Shown here: positions 1 to 8,099 of the stretch, in pieces
Layout: each line of letters opens with the position of its first letter
How positions within the stretch are numbered: position 1 is the first letter of the stretch
Source of the DNA: Stenotrophomonas sp. SY1
GTDB taxonomy: Bacteria > Pseudomonadota > Gammaproteobacteria > Xanthomonadales > Xanthomonadaceae
Assembly: GCF_021202945.1 (NCBI RefSeq)
Contig: NZ_JAJOYR010000001.1
Location: 124,001-188,000 of the forward strand
Reading direction: 5' to 3'
DNA length: 64,000 nt
The notes under the pieces: model-generated
What the model saw: the letters and a program-made list of their open reading frames with translations, nothing else
The model's database searches: none
Told to the model about the DNA's origin: nothing
Translations under genes and position numbers: made by a program

Positions 1-863
1 GTTGCGGCACCTTGTGGGTGGCGGCCACCGAACGCGAGTGGCAGGCGGTGCCGGGCAAGATGCAGCGCCTGGCCGCTGCCGGCATCGCCAGCGAGGCCAT
101 CGACGCGCACGCGCTGCGGCAACTGGAGCCGGGGCTGGCGCACGACCTGCTCGGCGGCATGCTGGTGCCCGATGAATCAGTGGTCTACCCGCCGCGCATC
201 TGCGACTGGCTGGTGCGCCAGGCGGTCGCCGCCGGAGCCTGTCTGTTGCAGGGCCGGCGCGTGGTCGAGGTGGGAGCCGAGCAGGTCGACCTGGACGATG
301 GTAGCCGGCTCGGTGGCCCGGTGCTGGTTGCCGCAGGCACCGCCAGCCCTCGTTTGCTGCCGGAACTGCCGATGCACCTGCGTCGCGGCCACCTGGCCAT
401 CACCGACCGCTATCCCGGCACCCTGCGTCACCAGGTGCTGGAGCTGGGCTATGCCGACAGCGCGCATGGCCATGACGATGTCAGCGTCGCCTTCAATGTG
501 CAGCCGCGCCCGACCGGGCAGCTGCTGCTGGGCTCCTCGCGCGAACATGGCCAGCACGATGCCGGCATCAATCCGGATGTGCTGCGCAGGATGATCGAGC
601 GCGCGCTGCGCTACCTGCCCGCTCTGGGCGCATTGAAGGTCATCCGCGTGTGGACCGGGCAGCGTCCCTGCACCAGCGATGGCCGCCCCTACATCGGCGC
701 GGTGCCCGGGCGTCGCAACGTCTGGGTTGCCAGTGGCCATGAAGGCCTCGGCGTTGCCACGTCCACCGGCACCGCCCAACTGCTGCTGGACCTGATCGAC
801 GGCAACACCCCGGCCATCGACCCCACCCCGTACGACCCGGCAAGGGTGGCGGCATGGGCATGA
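1..863 (+). CDS. D-hydroxyproline dehydrogenase, FAD-dependent (DadA-like) subunit, 5' partial
   Basis: The frame is open from the window edge (CGT, LWVAATE...), so the N-terminus with the dinucleotide-binding GxGxxG is missing. The visible part shows the DAO-family fold: a substrate domain followed near the end by the conserved RVWTGQRPCTSDGRPYIG segment and SGHEGLGVA, which closes the FAD site in glycine/D-amino-acid oxidases. It overlaps the next gene, a small [2Fe-2S] protein, by 10 bases, and that gene overlaps a larger FAD/NAD protein. This trio is the architecture of the heterotrimeric cis-4-hydroxy-D-proline dehydrogenase and of related opine/HCN-synthase-type enzymes. The deaminase and semialdehyde dehydrogenase downstream favour the hydroxyproline role. 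The expected hydroxyproline epimerase would lie outside the window. Confidence 0.85.
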   Translation, partial: CGTLWVAATEREWQAVPGKMQRLAAAGIASEAIDAHALRQLEPGLAHDLLGGMLVPDESVVYPPRICDWLVRQAVAAGACLLQGRRVVEVGAEQVDLDDGSRLGGPVLVAAGTASPRLLPELPMHLRRGHLAITDRYPGTLRHQVLELGYADSAHGHDDVSVAFNVQPRPTGQLLLGSSREHGQHDAGINPDVLRRMIERALRYLPALGALKVIRVWTGQRPCTSDGRPYIGAVPGRRNVWVASGHEGLGVATSTGTAQLLLDLIDGNTPAIDPTPYDPARVAAWA

Positions 864-1108
864 CCGGCGCCATGGTGAAGTTGCGCATCGATGGGCAGCA
901 GGTCGCGGTGCTGGCCGGCAGCAGCGTGGCGGCGGCCATCGCCCATGTCGGTGGCACCACTCGCACCTCCTGCACCGGCATGCGCCGCGCACCGTTGTGC
1001 GGCATGGGTGTGTGCTTTGAATGCCGCGCCACCGTCAACGGCATCGCGCAGGAGCGCACCTGCCTGTTGCCGGTGGCCGAGGCCATGGAGATAAGCACCC
1101 ATGGCTGA
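854..1108 (+). CDS. (2Fe-2S)-binding subunit of D-hydroxyproline dehydrogenase
   Basis: This 84-residue protein resembles the small ferredoxin-like subunits of opine/hydroxyproline dehydrogenases. The middle holds the cysteine set of a plant-type [2Fe-2S] loop (CTGMRRAPLCGMGVCFEC), with a further Cys in ERTCLLPV. ATG at 854 overlaps the upstream FAD subunit, and the stop overlaps the start of the next subunit at 1101, so the three are translationally coupled. A second in-frame ATG at 860 is possible. It would pass electrons between the two flavin subunits at the cytoplasmic membrane. Confidence 0.85.
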   Translation: MGMTGAMVKLRIDGQQVAVLAGSSVAAAIAHVGGTTRTSCTGMRRAPLCGMGVCFECRATVNGIAQERTCLLPVAEAMEISTHG

Positions 1109-2405
1109 GCATCTGCGCTGTGATGTTGCGGTCATCGGCGCCGGCCCGGCCGGTCTTTCCGCTGCGGTTGCCGCCGCAGGGCAGGGCGCGCGCGTGGTCA
1201 TCGTCGATGCATCGCCGCAGGCCGGTGGCCAGATCTGGCGCAATGACGTGCGCTTCGGCGCGCCTGCCGCTGCGCGGGCCTTGCGCGAGCAGGTGATGGT
1301 CAGCGGTGCCATGGTGCTGTCTCGGCATGAAGTGGTGGCCGCCAGCGGCGGGCAGTTGCTGCTCAACGGCGATGCCGGCGCAGCCACGCTTGAATACGGC
1401 AACCTGGTGCTGGCCACCGGCGCGCGCGAACTGCTGCTGCCGTTCCCCGGCTGGACCCTGCCCGGCGTGACCGGTGCCGGTGGCGCCCAGGCGCTGGCCA
1501 AGCAGGGCGCACCGATGCAGGGCCGGCGTGTGGTGCTGGCCGGCTCCGGGCCGCTGCTGCTGGCCAGTGCGTACACCTTGAAGCGCCACGGTGCCGAGGT
1601 GGTCGGCATCCATGAGCAGGCCACGCGCCAGCAACTGCATGCTTTTGCCGCCGCGCTGTGGCGCTGGCCGGCAAAGGTGATGCAGGCCGTACAGCTGCGT
1701 ACCGCGCTGGCCGGTGTTCCGTATCACTGCGACAGCCACGTGCTGCGCGCGCTGGGCGATGCGCGGGTGGAGGCGGTGGAGCTGCAACGCGGCAACCGCA
1801 CGCAAACCATCGCCTGCGATCAACTGGCCTGCGGCTTCGGCCTGGTGCCGAACATCGAGCTGGCGCAGTTGCTGTCCTGTGACCTGCATGCGCAAGGCCG
1901 GCATGCCGCCGTGCGCGTGGACGAGTTCCAGCGCACCAGCGTTGCCGGCATCTTCGCCGCCGGCGAAGCCTGCGGTATCGGTGGCGTGGACTGTGCGACG
2001 GTGGAAGGTTCCATCGCCGGGCTGGCGGCGGCAAACGCCTCCGGGGCGGCACGCCGCCTGTTCCCGCGCCGTGCGCGTGCCCGGCACTTCGCCGCGCTGC
2101 TGGGCGAGCACTTCGCCCTGGGCGATGCGGTACGCCGCCTGGCCGATGCCGACACCCTGGTGTGTCGTTGCGAAGACGTACGTTTTTCCGATCTTGCGGG
2201 CATGCACGACGCCCGCGCGATCAAGTTGAAAACGCGATGCGGCATGGGGCCGTGCCAGGGGCGCATCTGCGGCCCGGCCCTTGCCGAAATCGTCGACCTC
2301 CCCCGCACGGGCTCGCGCCCCCCCGTTTTTCCCGTTCCGTTGAACGTGCTGGCCGCGTTGCATGCCGGCACGCCAACGGATTCATCCTCAGGAGTCATGA
2401 AATGA
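1101..2405 (+). CDS. FAD/NAD(P)-binding subunit of D-hydroxyproline dehydrogenase (HcnB/OoxA-like)
   Basis: The 434-residue protein opens with a Rossmann dinucleotide motif (VIGAGPAGLSAAVAAA). A second nucleotide-binding stretch lies mid-protein (RRVVLAGSGPLLLASAY), and the second FAD motif is TSVAGIFAAGEACGIGG. The C-terminus carries a BFD-like iron-sulfur module with LVCRCEDV and RCGMGPCQGRIC, four Cys in CxC...CxxxxC spacing. This is typical of the alpha subunit of the opine, HCN-synthase and D-hydroxyproline dehydrogenase family. Its product with cis-4-hydroxy-D-proline would be 1-pyrroline-4-hydroxy-2-carboxylate, the substrate of the enzyme encoded next. The stop codon overlaps the next start (ATG at 2402). 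Confidence 0.87.
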   Translation: MAEHLRCDVAVIGAGPAGLSAAVAAAGQGARVVIVDASPQAGGQIWRNDVRFGAPAAARALREQVMVSGAMVLSRHEVVAASGGQLLLNGDAGAATLEYGNLVLATGARELLLPFPGWTLPGVTGAGGAQALAKQGAPMQGRRVVLAGSGPLLLASAYTLKRHGAEVVGIHEQATRQQLHAFAAALWRWPAKVMQAVQLRTALAGVPYHCDSHVLRALGDARVEAVELQRGNRTQTIACDQLACGFGLVPNIELAQLLSCDLHAQGRHAAVRVDEFQRTSVAGIFAAGEACGIGGVDCATVEGSIAGLAAANASGAARRLFPRRARARHFAALLGEHFALGDAVRRLADADTLVCRCEDVRFSDLAGMHDARAIKLKTRCGMGPCQGRICGPALAEIVDLPRTGSRPPVFPVPLNVLAALHAGTPTDSSSGVMK

Positions 2406-3304
2406 GCAAGAGCATGTGGCAGGGCGTCATTCCTGCACTCACCACGCCGTTCAATGCAGATGGCAGCGTCGATCACGCCTTCCTCGCCAAGCACGCGCAA
2501 TGGCAGATCGAAGCCGGCTGCATCGGCGTGGTGCCGCTGGGATCGCTGGGCGAAAGCGCCACGCTTTCGTTCGACGAGAAGGTCGCCATCGTCCGCACGC
2601 TGGTCAAGGCACTGGGCGATACCGCGCCGGTCATTCCGGGCATCGGCGCGCTTTCCACCGACGAAGCCGTGCGCCTTGCCCAGGCCTGCGAAGCCGAAGG
2701 CGCGCGTGGCCTGATGGTGCTGCCGCCCTACGCCTACTCCACGGACTGGAAGGAGATGAGCGCCCACTTCCGTGCCATCGCCACCGCGACCAAGCTGCCG
2801 ATCCTGCTGTACAACAACCCCATCGCCTACAAGACCGACTTCACCGCCGCGCAGATCGCCGAGCTGGCCAACGCGCTGCCGCAGATCGAAGCGGTCAAGG
2901 AATCCTCCGGTGACATTCGCCGCCTTGCCGACATCCAGGCACTGATCGGCGACCGCCTGGTGCTGATGACCGGCATCGACGATGCCATCGTCGAAGGCCT
3001 TGCGATGGGCGTCACCGGTTGGATCGCCGGCCAGGTCAATGCGTTCCCGCATGAATCGGTGGCGCTGTTCGAGCGTGCCCGCGACGGCGGCTATGACGCG
3101 GTGAAGGACCTGTACAGCTGGTTCCTGCCGTTGCTGCGCCTGGATACCGTGCCCAAGTTCGTGCAGCTGATCAAACTCACCCAGCAGTGCGTTGGCTGGG
3201 GCGATGAGCGCGTGCGTGCACCGCGTCTGGTGGTGGACGGTGCCGAGCGCGCCGCCGCGTTGGAAGTCATCGAACACGCCATCAAGCACCGTCCGGAGCT
3301 GTAA
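2402..3304 (+). CDS. 1-pyrroline-4-hydroxy-2-carboxylate deaminase (DapA/NAL superfamily)
   Basis: A 300-residue class I aldolase-fold protein. The DapA-family marks are GSLGESATLSF near residue 47, a Tyr in LLYNNP (about Y137) and the Schiff-base Lys in IEAVKESSGD (about K166), at the spacing seen in dihydrodipicolinate synthases. In hydroxyproline catabolic clusters this family member deaminates 1-pyrroline-4-hydroxy-2-carboxylate to 2-oxoglutarate semialdehyde. I chose ATG 2402, which overlaps the upstream stop and follows AGGAG at 2389-2393; the open frame continues upstream only because it is unstopped. Assignment to lysine synthesis is unlikely given the neighbours. Confidence 0.88.
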   Translation: MSKSMWQGVIPALTTPFNADGSVDHAFLAKHAQWQIEAGCIGVVPLGSLGESATLSFDEKVAIVRTLVKALGDTAPVIPGIGALSTDEAVRLAQACEAEGARGLMVLPPYAYSTDWKEMSAHFRAIATATKLPILLYNNPIAYKTDFTAAQIAELANALPQIEAVKESSGDIRRLADIQALIGDRLVLMTGIDDAIVEGLAMGVTGWIAGQVNAFPHESVALFERARDGGYDAVKDLYSWFLPLLRLDTVPKFVQLIKLTQQCVGWGDERVRAPRLVVDGAERAAALEVIEHAIKHRPEL

Positions 3305-3306
3305 TC

Positions 3307-4902
3307 ATGAGCAAGCTGCAACCTGTCCTTGTCGCCGGTGGCTGGCGTGATTCGGTGGAGCCGGTCGGCTCACTGGGTGCGCATGATCCGGCCACCGGCG
3401 AGCCGATCGGCGAGTTGTACCCGGTCAGCTCACGCCGCGAAGTGGAGCAGGCACTGGTTGCGGCAATCGGTGCGGCGGAGGCAATGGCCTCCGCCGACCC
3501 GGCGCGCATCGCAGGCTTCCTCGACGCCTATGCCGACGCCATCGAAGCCAACGCCGATGCGCTGGTGGACATCGCCCACCGCGAAACCGGCCTGCCGAAA
3601 ACGCCGCGCCTGCGCGATGTGGAACTGCCGCGCACCACCGGCCAGCTGCGCCAGGCCGCACGTGCGGTGTGGCAATGGAGCTGGGCGCATCCGGTGATCG
3701 ATACCGCCACCGGGCTGCGTGCGATGTTCGGCCCGCTCAGCAAGCCGGTGGTCGTATTCGGCCCCAACAATTTTCCGTTCGCCTTCAACGCCATTGCCGG
3801 CAGCGATTTCGCCTCGGCCATCGCCGCACGCGCACCGGTGATCGCCAAGGTGCATCCGCTGCATCCGGGCACCAGCCTGTTGCTGGCGCGTATCGCGCGC
3901 CAGGCGCTGCTGGAGTCCGGTCTGCCGGCGGCCGCCATCCAGATGCTGTACCGGGTGGAAGGCGCGGCCAGCGAACTGCTGGTCGGCAATCCGGCCATCG
4001 GCGGCGTGGGCTTCACCGGTGGTCGCGCCGGCGGGCTCGCGCTCAAGGCCATGGCCGACAAGGCCGGCGTGCCGTTCTACGCCGAGATGTCCAGCATCAA
4101 CCCGGTGTTCCTGCTGGAGGGCGCACTGGCCGAACGCAGTGCCGCGCTGGCGCAGGAGTTCTTTGCGTCCTGCACGATGGGCAGCGGCCAGTTCTGCACC
4201 AACCCCGGCCTGCTGGTAGTGCCGCGCACCGAAGCCGGCGACCGCTTCCTGAGCGAAGCGTGCAAGCGCTTCGACGGCGCATCGGCACAGGTGCTGTTCT
4301 CGGCCGACGGCAGGCAGCATCTGAATGCCGCCATCCATGCCCTGCAGGACGCCGGTGCATGGCGCTGCGCGGGCCAGCCCGAGCCGAAGCGTGATGGCTG
4401 GTGGGTGCAGCCGCAGCTGTTTGAAGTTGATGGCGAGCGCTTCCTGCAGAACCCGCAGGCGTTGCAGGTTGAAGCCTTCGGCCCGGTCAGCCTGGTGGTG
4501 CGCAGCCGCGACGCCGCACAGGCATTGGCCATCGCCCGTGCGTTCGAGGGCAACCTCACCGCGACGATCTACCGCGCAGGCAACGGCGATGACGATGGCG
4601 TCGCCGCCGCGCTGATGCCGCTGCTGCGCCCGCGCGTGGGGCGCCTGATCGTGGACCGCATGCCGACCGGCGTGGCGGTCAGCCCGGCGCAGAACCACGG
4701 TGGTCCGTATCCGGCCACCAGCCATCCGGGTTTCACCTCGGTGGGCATGCCCGGTGCGATCCGTCGCTTCACCGGCCTGCACAGCTACGACAACGTGCCC
4801 GACGCGCTGTTGCCGCCGTTGTTGCGCGACGCCAACCCGGCGCGCGCATGGCGGCTGATAGACGGGCAATGGAGCACCGATGACGTGGGAGGCGCGGCAT
4901 GA
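3307..4902 (+). CDS. 2-oxoglutarate semialdehyde (2,5-dioxovalerate) dehydrogenase
   Basis: A 531-residue NAD(P)-dependent aldehyde dehydrogenase. Visible landmarks are FGPNNFPFAF (about 151-160), the nucleotide-binding GVGFTGGRAGG (about 234-243), the general base Glu in FYAEMSSINP (E260) and the nucleophile Cys in SGQFCTNPG (C297). AEMSSINP in place of the usual ELGGKNP is typical of the alpha-ketoglutarate semialdehyde dehydrogenase branch. It oxidises the semialdehyde made by the preceding deaminase to 2-oxoglutarate, feeding the TCA cycle. The gene starts 2 bases after the deaminase stop, and its own stop overlaps the next ATG (ATGA). Confidence 0.9.
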   Translation: MSKLQPVLVAGGWRDSVEPVGSLGAHDPATGEPIGELYPVSSRREVEQALVAAIGAAEAMASADPARIAGFLDAYADAIEANADALVDIAHRETGLPKTPRLRDVELPRTTGQLRQAARAVWQWSWAHPVIDTATGLRAMFGPLSKPVVVFGPNNFPFAFNAIAGSDFASAIAARAPVIAKVHPLHPGTSLLLARIARQALLESGLPAAAIQMLYRVEGAASELLVGNPAIGGVGFTGGRAGGLALKAMADKAGVPFYAEMSSINPVFLLEGALAERSAALAQEFFASCTMGSGQFCTNPGLLVVPRTEAGDRFLSEACKRFDGASAQVLFSADGRQHLNAAIHALQDAGAWRCAGQPEPKRDGWWVQPQLFEVDGERFLQNPQALQVEAFGPVSLVVRSRDAAQALAIARAFEGNLTATIYRAGNGDDDGVAAALMPLLRPRVGRLIVDRMPTGVAVSPAQNHGGPYPATSHPGFTSVGMPGAIRRFTGLHSYDNVPDALLPPLLRDANPARAWRLIDGQWSTDDVGGAA

Positions 4903-6101
4903 GCAGCCAGATCGGTCACCTGAGCCTGGAACAGGCGCGCGCGCGCTTGCAGCGGTGGAGCGCGCAGGCCGCGCCGATCAGCGCCGCCGAGTACCAGCAG
5001 CGCGTCGAACACGCCCGCGCACTGATGCGGGCGCAGGGCGTTGATGCGCTGCTGGTGAACGCCGGCACCTCGCTGCGCTATTTCGCGGGGGTGCCATGGG
5101 GCGCCACCGAACGGCTGGTGGCGTTGCTGATCACCGCGCAGGGCGATCCGGTGATGCTGTGCCCGGTGTTCGAGGAAGGTTCGCTCGATGCGGTGCTGCG
5201 CATCCCGGTGGACAAGCGCCTGTGGGAAGAGCACGAAGATCCGTATGCACTGGCAGCGCAGGTGCTGCACGAACGCGGCGGCACGACCCTGGCGCTGGAC
5301 CCGGGCGCGGCCTTCGTCATCCACACCGGCCTGACCCGGCACATCGACGCCACGCGCGTGACCGACGCGACGGCCATCATTGATGGCTGCCGCCTGTGCA
5401 AGTCGCCGGCCGAGCTGGCGCTGATGCAGCAGGCCTGTGACATGACCCTGTTCGTGCACCAGCTGGCGGCGGGCATCGCACACGAAGGCATCGGCACCGA
5501 CGAACTGGTGCGCTTCATCGACGAGGCCCATCGCGCGCTGGGTGCTGACAATGGTTCGACCTTCTGCATTGCCCAGTTCGGCCATGCCACGGCGTTTCCG
5601 CATGGCATCCCCGGCGTGCAGCACCTGCGCGAAGGCGAGCTGGTGCTGATCGATACCGGCTGCACCGTGCAGGGCTACCACTCCGACATCACTCGCACCT
5701 GGGTACTGGGCGCGGCCGATGACGCACAGCGCCATATCTGGGATCTGGAAAAGGCCGCGCAGCAGGCCGCATTTGATGCAGTGCGCCCGGGCGTGGCCTG
5801 CGAGGACGTGGATGCCGCCGCACGTCGCGTGCTTGAGGCCGCAGGGTTGGGCCCGGACTACCGCTTGCCGGGGCTGCCGCATCGCACCGGGCATGGCTGC
5901 GGACTGGCCATCCATGAAGCGCCGTACCTGGTGCGTGGCAACCGCACGCCGTTGGCGGTGGGCATGTGCGCGAGCAACGAGCCGATGATCGTGGTGCCCG
6001 GAAAGTTCGGTGTGCGGCTTGAGGACCACTTCCATGTCACCGAAGACGGCGCGCAGTGGTTCACGCCGCCGTCGGTGGCGATTGATGTGCCGTTTGCCTG
6101 A
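4899..6101 (+). CDS. M24 family metallopeptidase (Xaa-Pro peptidase/prolidase type)
   Basis: A 400-residue two-domain creatinase/prolidase-fold protein. The C-terminal pita-bread domain shows the expected metal ligands: Asp in LIDTGCTVQGYHSDITRTW (two Asp), His in HRTGHGCGLAIHEAPY, Glu in CASNEPMIVVPG and Glu in VRLEDHFHV. No signal peptide is seen, so it should be cytoplasmic. It overlaps the semialdehyde dehydrogenase by 4 bases and so belongs to the hydroxyproline operon, where it would release Pro/Hyp from imported di- or oligopeptides. Creatinase or methionine aminopeptidase activity is less likely from context. Confidence 0.88.
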   Translation: MSSQIGHLSLEQARARLQRWSAQAAPISAAEYQQRVEHARALMRAQGVDALLVNAGTSLRYFAGVPWGATERLVALLITAQGDPVMLCPVFEEGSLDAVLRIPVDKRLWEEHEDPYALAAQVLHERGGTTLALDPGAAFVIHTGLTRHIDATRVTDATAIIDGCRLCKSPAELALMQQACDMTLFVHQLAAGIAHEGIGTDELVRFIDEAHRALGADNGSTFCIAQFGHATAFPHGIPGVQHLREGELVLIDTGCTVQGYHSDITRTWVLGAADDAQRHIWDLEKAAQQAAFDAVRPGVACEDVDAAARRVLEAAGLGPDYRLPGLPHRTGHGCGLAIHEAPYLVRGNRTPLAVGMCASNEPMIVVPGKFGVRLEDHFHVTEDGAQWFTPPSVAIDVPFA

Positions 6102-6120
6102 CGAGCGAAGCGAGACAGAG

Positions 6121-6160
6121 CCCCTCTCCCGTTTACGGGAGAGGGGTTGGGGTGAGGGGA
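6121..6160. repeat. CCTCTCCC-type palindromic repeat (copy 1)
   Basis: Hairpin with arms CCCCTCTCCC and GGGAGAGGGG around GTTTAC, followed by TTGGGGTGAGGGG. It begins 19 bases after the peptidase stop, so it may also act as a transcription end, although no T-run follows. The same family recurs at about 20.4, 21.7-21.9, 23.5, 32.9-33.2, 37.8 and 41.3 kb. Confidence 0.8.
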
Positions 6161-6250
6161 AGACGAAGCGGCCGAAGTGAAGCCCGCGATTCCACTTCGA
6201 AGAAGGGAAACGCAAGGAGCGGAGCAACAAGCAACAACACGCTGCGCGCT

Positions 6251-6297
6251 CCCCTCATCCGCCCTTCGGGCACCTTCTCCCGTAAACGGGAGAAGGG
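6251..6297. repeat. CCTCTCCC-type palindromic repeat (copy 2, inverted)
   Basis: It contains CCCCTCATCCGCCCTTCGGG and then CCTTCTCCC-GTAAAC-GGGAGAAGGG. It lies in the opposite orientation to the copy at 6121, so the pair forms a larger inverted structure in the 370-base gap before the permease gene. Confidence 0.75.
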
Positions 6298-6309
6298 AAA
6301 AGCCAGAAG

Positions 6310-6380
6310 CAAAACCAAAACCAAAACCAAAACAACAGCCAAAACAACAGCCAAAACAACAGCAACAGCAACAGAAAACC
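6310..6380. repeat. A/C-rich microsatellite upstream of the permease
   Basis: A run of short tandem units: AAAACC repeated, then AAAACAACAGCC repeated, then AACAGC repeated. The composition contrasts sharply with the GC-rich surroundings. It lies about 90 bases upstream of the permease start, in the 5' region of that gene, so unit-number changes could alter promoter or leader spacing. No function is proven. Confidence 0.75.
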
Positions 6381-6471
6381 AGCACTCACCCCACCCCCAC
6401 GCAGCAGAGGCAGTACCCCGCACGAAGTCCCCCCGCTTCGCCGAAGAGTCTTCATTACCAGCAGGTGATCC

Positions 6472-8052
6472 ATGGCTTCACAAGGCAAGTTCAAGAAAAG
6501 TCTCAGCCTCACCGACCTCACCTTCATCGGGCTTGGCTCGATATTCGGGTCCGGTTGGCTGTTCGCCGCCAGCCACGTCTCGGCCATGGCCGGGCCGGCA
6601 GGCATTCTTTCCTGGGTGTTCGGTGGCTTCGCCGTGTTCCTGCTTGGGCTTGTCTACTGCGAACTGGGCGCAGCACTGCCGCGTGCCGGCGGCGTGGTGC
6701 GCTACCCGGAGTTCTCGCACGGGCCGCTGCTCGGCTCGTTGATGGGCTTCATCACCCTGATCGCCTTCTCCAGCCTGATCGCCATCGAGGCCGTGGCCAG
6801 CCGCCAGTATGCGGCGGCGTGGTTTCCCAGCCTCAACGTACCCGGCAGCAGTGATCCCAGCCTGCTCGGCTGGGCCGTGCAGTTGGGCCTGCTGGTGCTG
6901 TACTTCCTGCTGAACTACTTCAGCGTCAAAAGCTTCGCCATTTCCAACAACATCGTCAGCATCTTCAAGTTCATGGTGCCGCTGCTGGTGATCGTCCTGT
7001 TGTTGACGCATTTCAACAGCGACAACATGACCATCCACGGCTTCGCACCCAACGGTTCGGCCGGCGTGCAGCTGGCCATTTCCACCGGCGGCATCATCTT
7101 CGCCTACCTGGGCCTGACGCCGATCGTCTCGGTGGCCAGTGAAGTGCGTGAGCCGCAGAAGACCATCCCCATCGCGCTGATCCTTTCCATCGCGCTGTCC
7201 ACCGTGATCTACGTGCTGTTGCAGGTGTCGTTCCTGGGCGCGATTCCGGCCGAACATCTGGCCAACGGCTGGGCCGGCATCGACAAGCTCTACGCACTGC
7301 CGTATCGCGACATCGCACTGGCGCTGGGCCTGGGCTGGCTCGCCTTTCTGGTGGTGGCCGATGCGGTGGTCTCGCCCAGTGGCACCGGCAACATCTACAT
7401 GAACGCCACGCCGCGGGTGATGTACGGCTGGGCACGCAGCGGTGGCTTCCTGCCGTCGCTGACCAAGATCGACGCCAAGTCCGGCATTCCGCGCCGTGCG
7501 CTGTGGGCCAGCTTCGGCCTGTCGGTGTTCTGGACGCTTCCGTTTCCGTCCTGGGAAAAGCTTATCGGCGTGGTGTCGGCGGCGCTGGTGCTCAGCTACG
7601 CGGTGGCACCGGTGACGGTGGCTGCACTGCGGCGCAGTGCACCGGGCATGGCACGGCCGTTCAAGGTGCGTGCCTTCGCCGTGCTGGGGCCGGTGTCGTT
7701 CATCGTCGCCGCGTTGATCGTGTACTGGTCACGCTGGCAGGTGCTGTCCTGGCTGCTGGGCCTGCAGGTGGTGGTATTCGCCGCCTACGTGCTCTACAAG
7801 CTGCCCTCGGCCGAAGGCCGCCAGCGCCTGTTGCGGCAGGTGCAGTGCTCGCTGTGGCTGATCGTGTTCTACCTGCTGATCATGCTGATGTCCTGGCTGG
7901 GCACTTTCGGCGGCATCGGTGCGGTCGGCCACCCGTGGGATTCGCTGGTGGTGGCGGTCATCGCCCTGGGCATCTATCTGTGGGCCGCACGCAGTGGCCT
8001 GCGCGCCGATGAATTGAACCTCGACGAGGATGAGGCCGAAGCAGAGGACTGA
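6472..8052 (+). CDS. APC-superfamily amino-acid permease
   Basis: A 526-residue polytopic membrane protein with about 12 hydrophobic segments. The first helix carries the APC substrate-site motif FIGLGSIFGSGWLFA (residues about 18-32), and PQKTIPIALILSIALSTVIY lies in the middle. The C-terminus is acidic (LNLDEDEAEAED). It sits between the hydroxyproline catabolic genes and an exported prolyl peptidase, so proline, hydroxyproline or small peptides are the inferred substrates. The sequence alone does not settle specificity. ATG 6472 follows a purine-rich stretch (CAGCAGGTGATCC). Confidence 0.87.
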   Translation: MASQGKFKKSLSLTDLTFIGLGSIFGSGWLFAASHVSAMAGPAGILSWVFGGFAVFLLGLVYCELGAALPRAGGVVRYPEFSHGPLLGSLMGFITLIAFSSLIAIEAVASRQYAAAWFPSLNVPGSSDPSLLGWAVQLGLLVLYFLLNYFSVKSFAISNNIVSIFKFMVPLLVIVLLLTHFNSDNMTIHGFAPNGSAGVQLAISTGGIIFAYLGLTPIVSVASEVREPQKTIPIALILSIALSTVIYVLLQVSFLGAIPAEHLANGWAGIDKLYALPYRDIALALGLGWLAFLVVADAVVSPSGTGNIYMNATPRVMYGWARSGGFLPSLTKIDAKSGIPRRALWASFGLSVFWTLPFPSWEKLIGVVSAALVLSYAVAPVTVAALRRSAPGMARPFKVRAFAVLGPVSFIVAALIVYWSRWQVLSWLLGLQVVVFAAYVLYKLPSAEGRQRLLRQVQCSLWLIVFYLLIMLMSWLGTFGGIGAVGHPWDSLVVAVIALGIYLWAARSGLRADELNLDEDEAEAED

Positions 8053-8099
8053 ACTGCCGGCGTCACCTTTCCCGATCCACTGTATCTGCCGGAGTCTGC

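Noticed and set aside
2162..2401. N-terminal 80-residue extension of the DapA-family gene
   Set aside because: It overlaps the dehydrogenase gene in another frame and is rich in Arg/Pro; the family N-terminus begins at ATG 2402.
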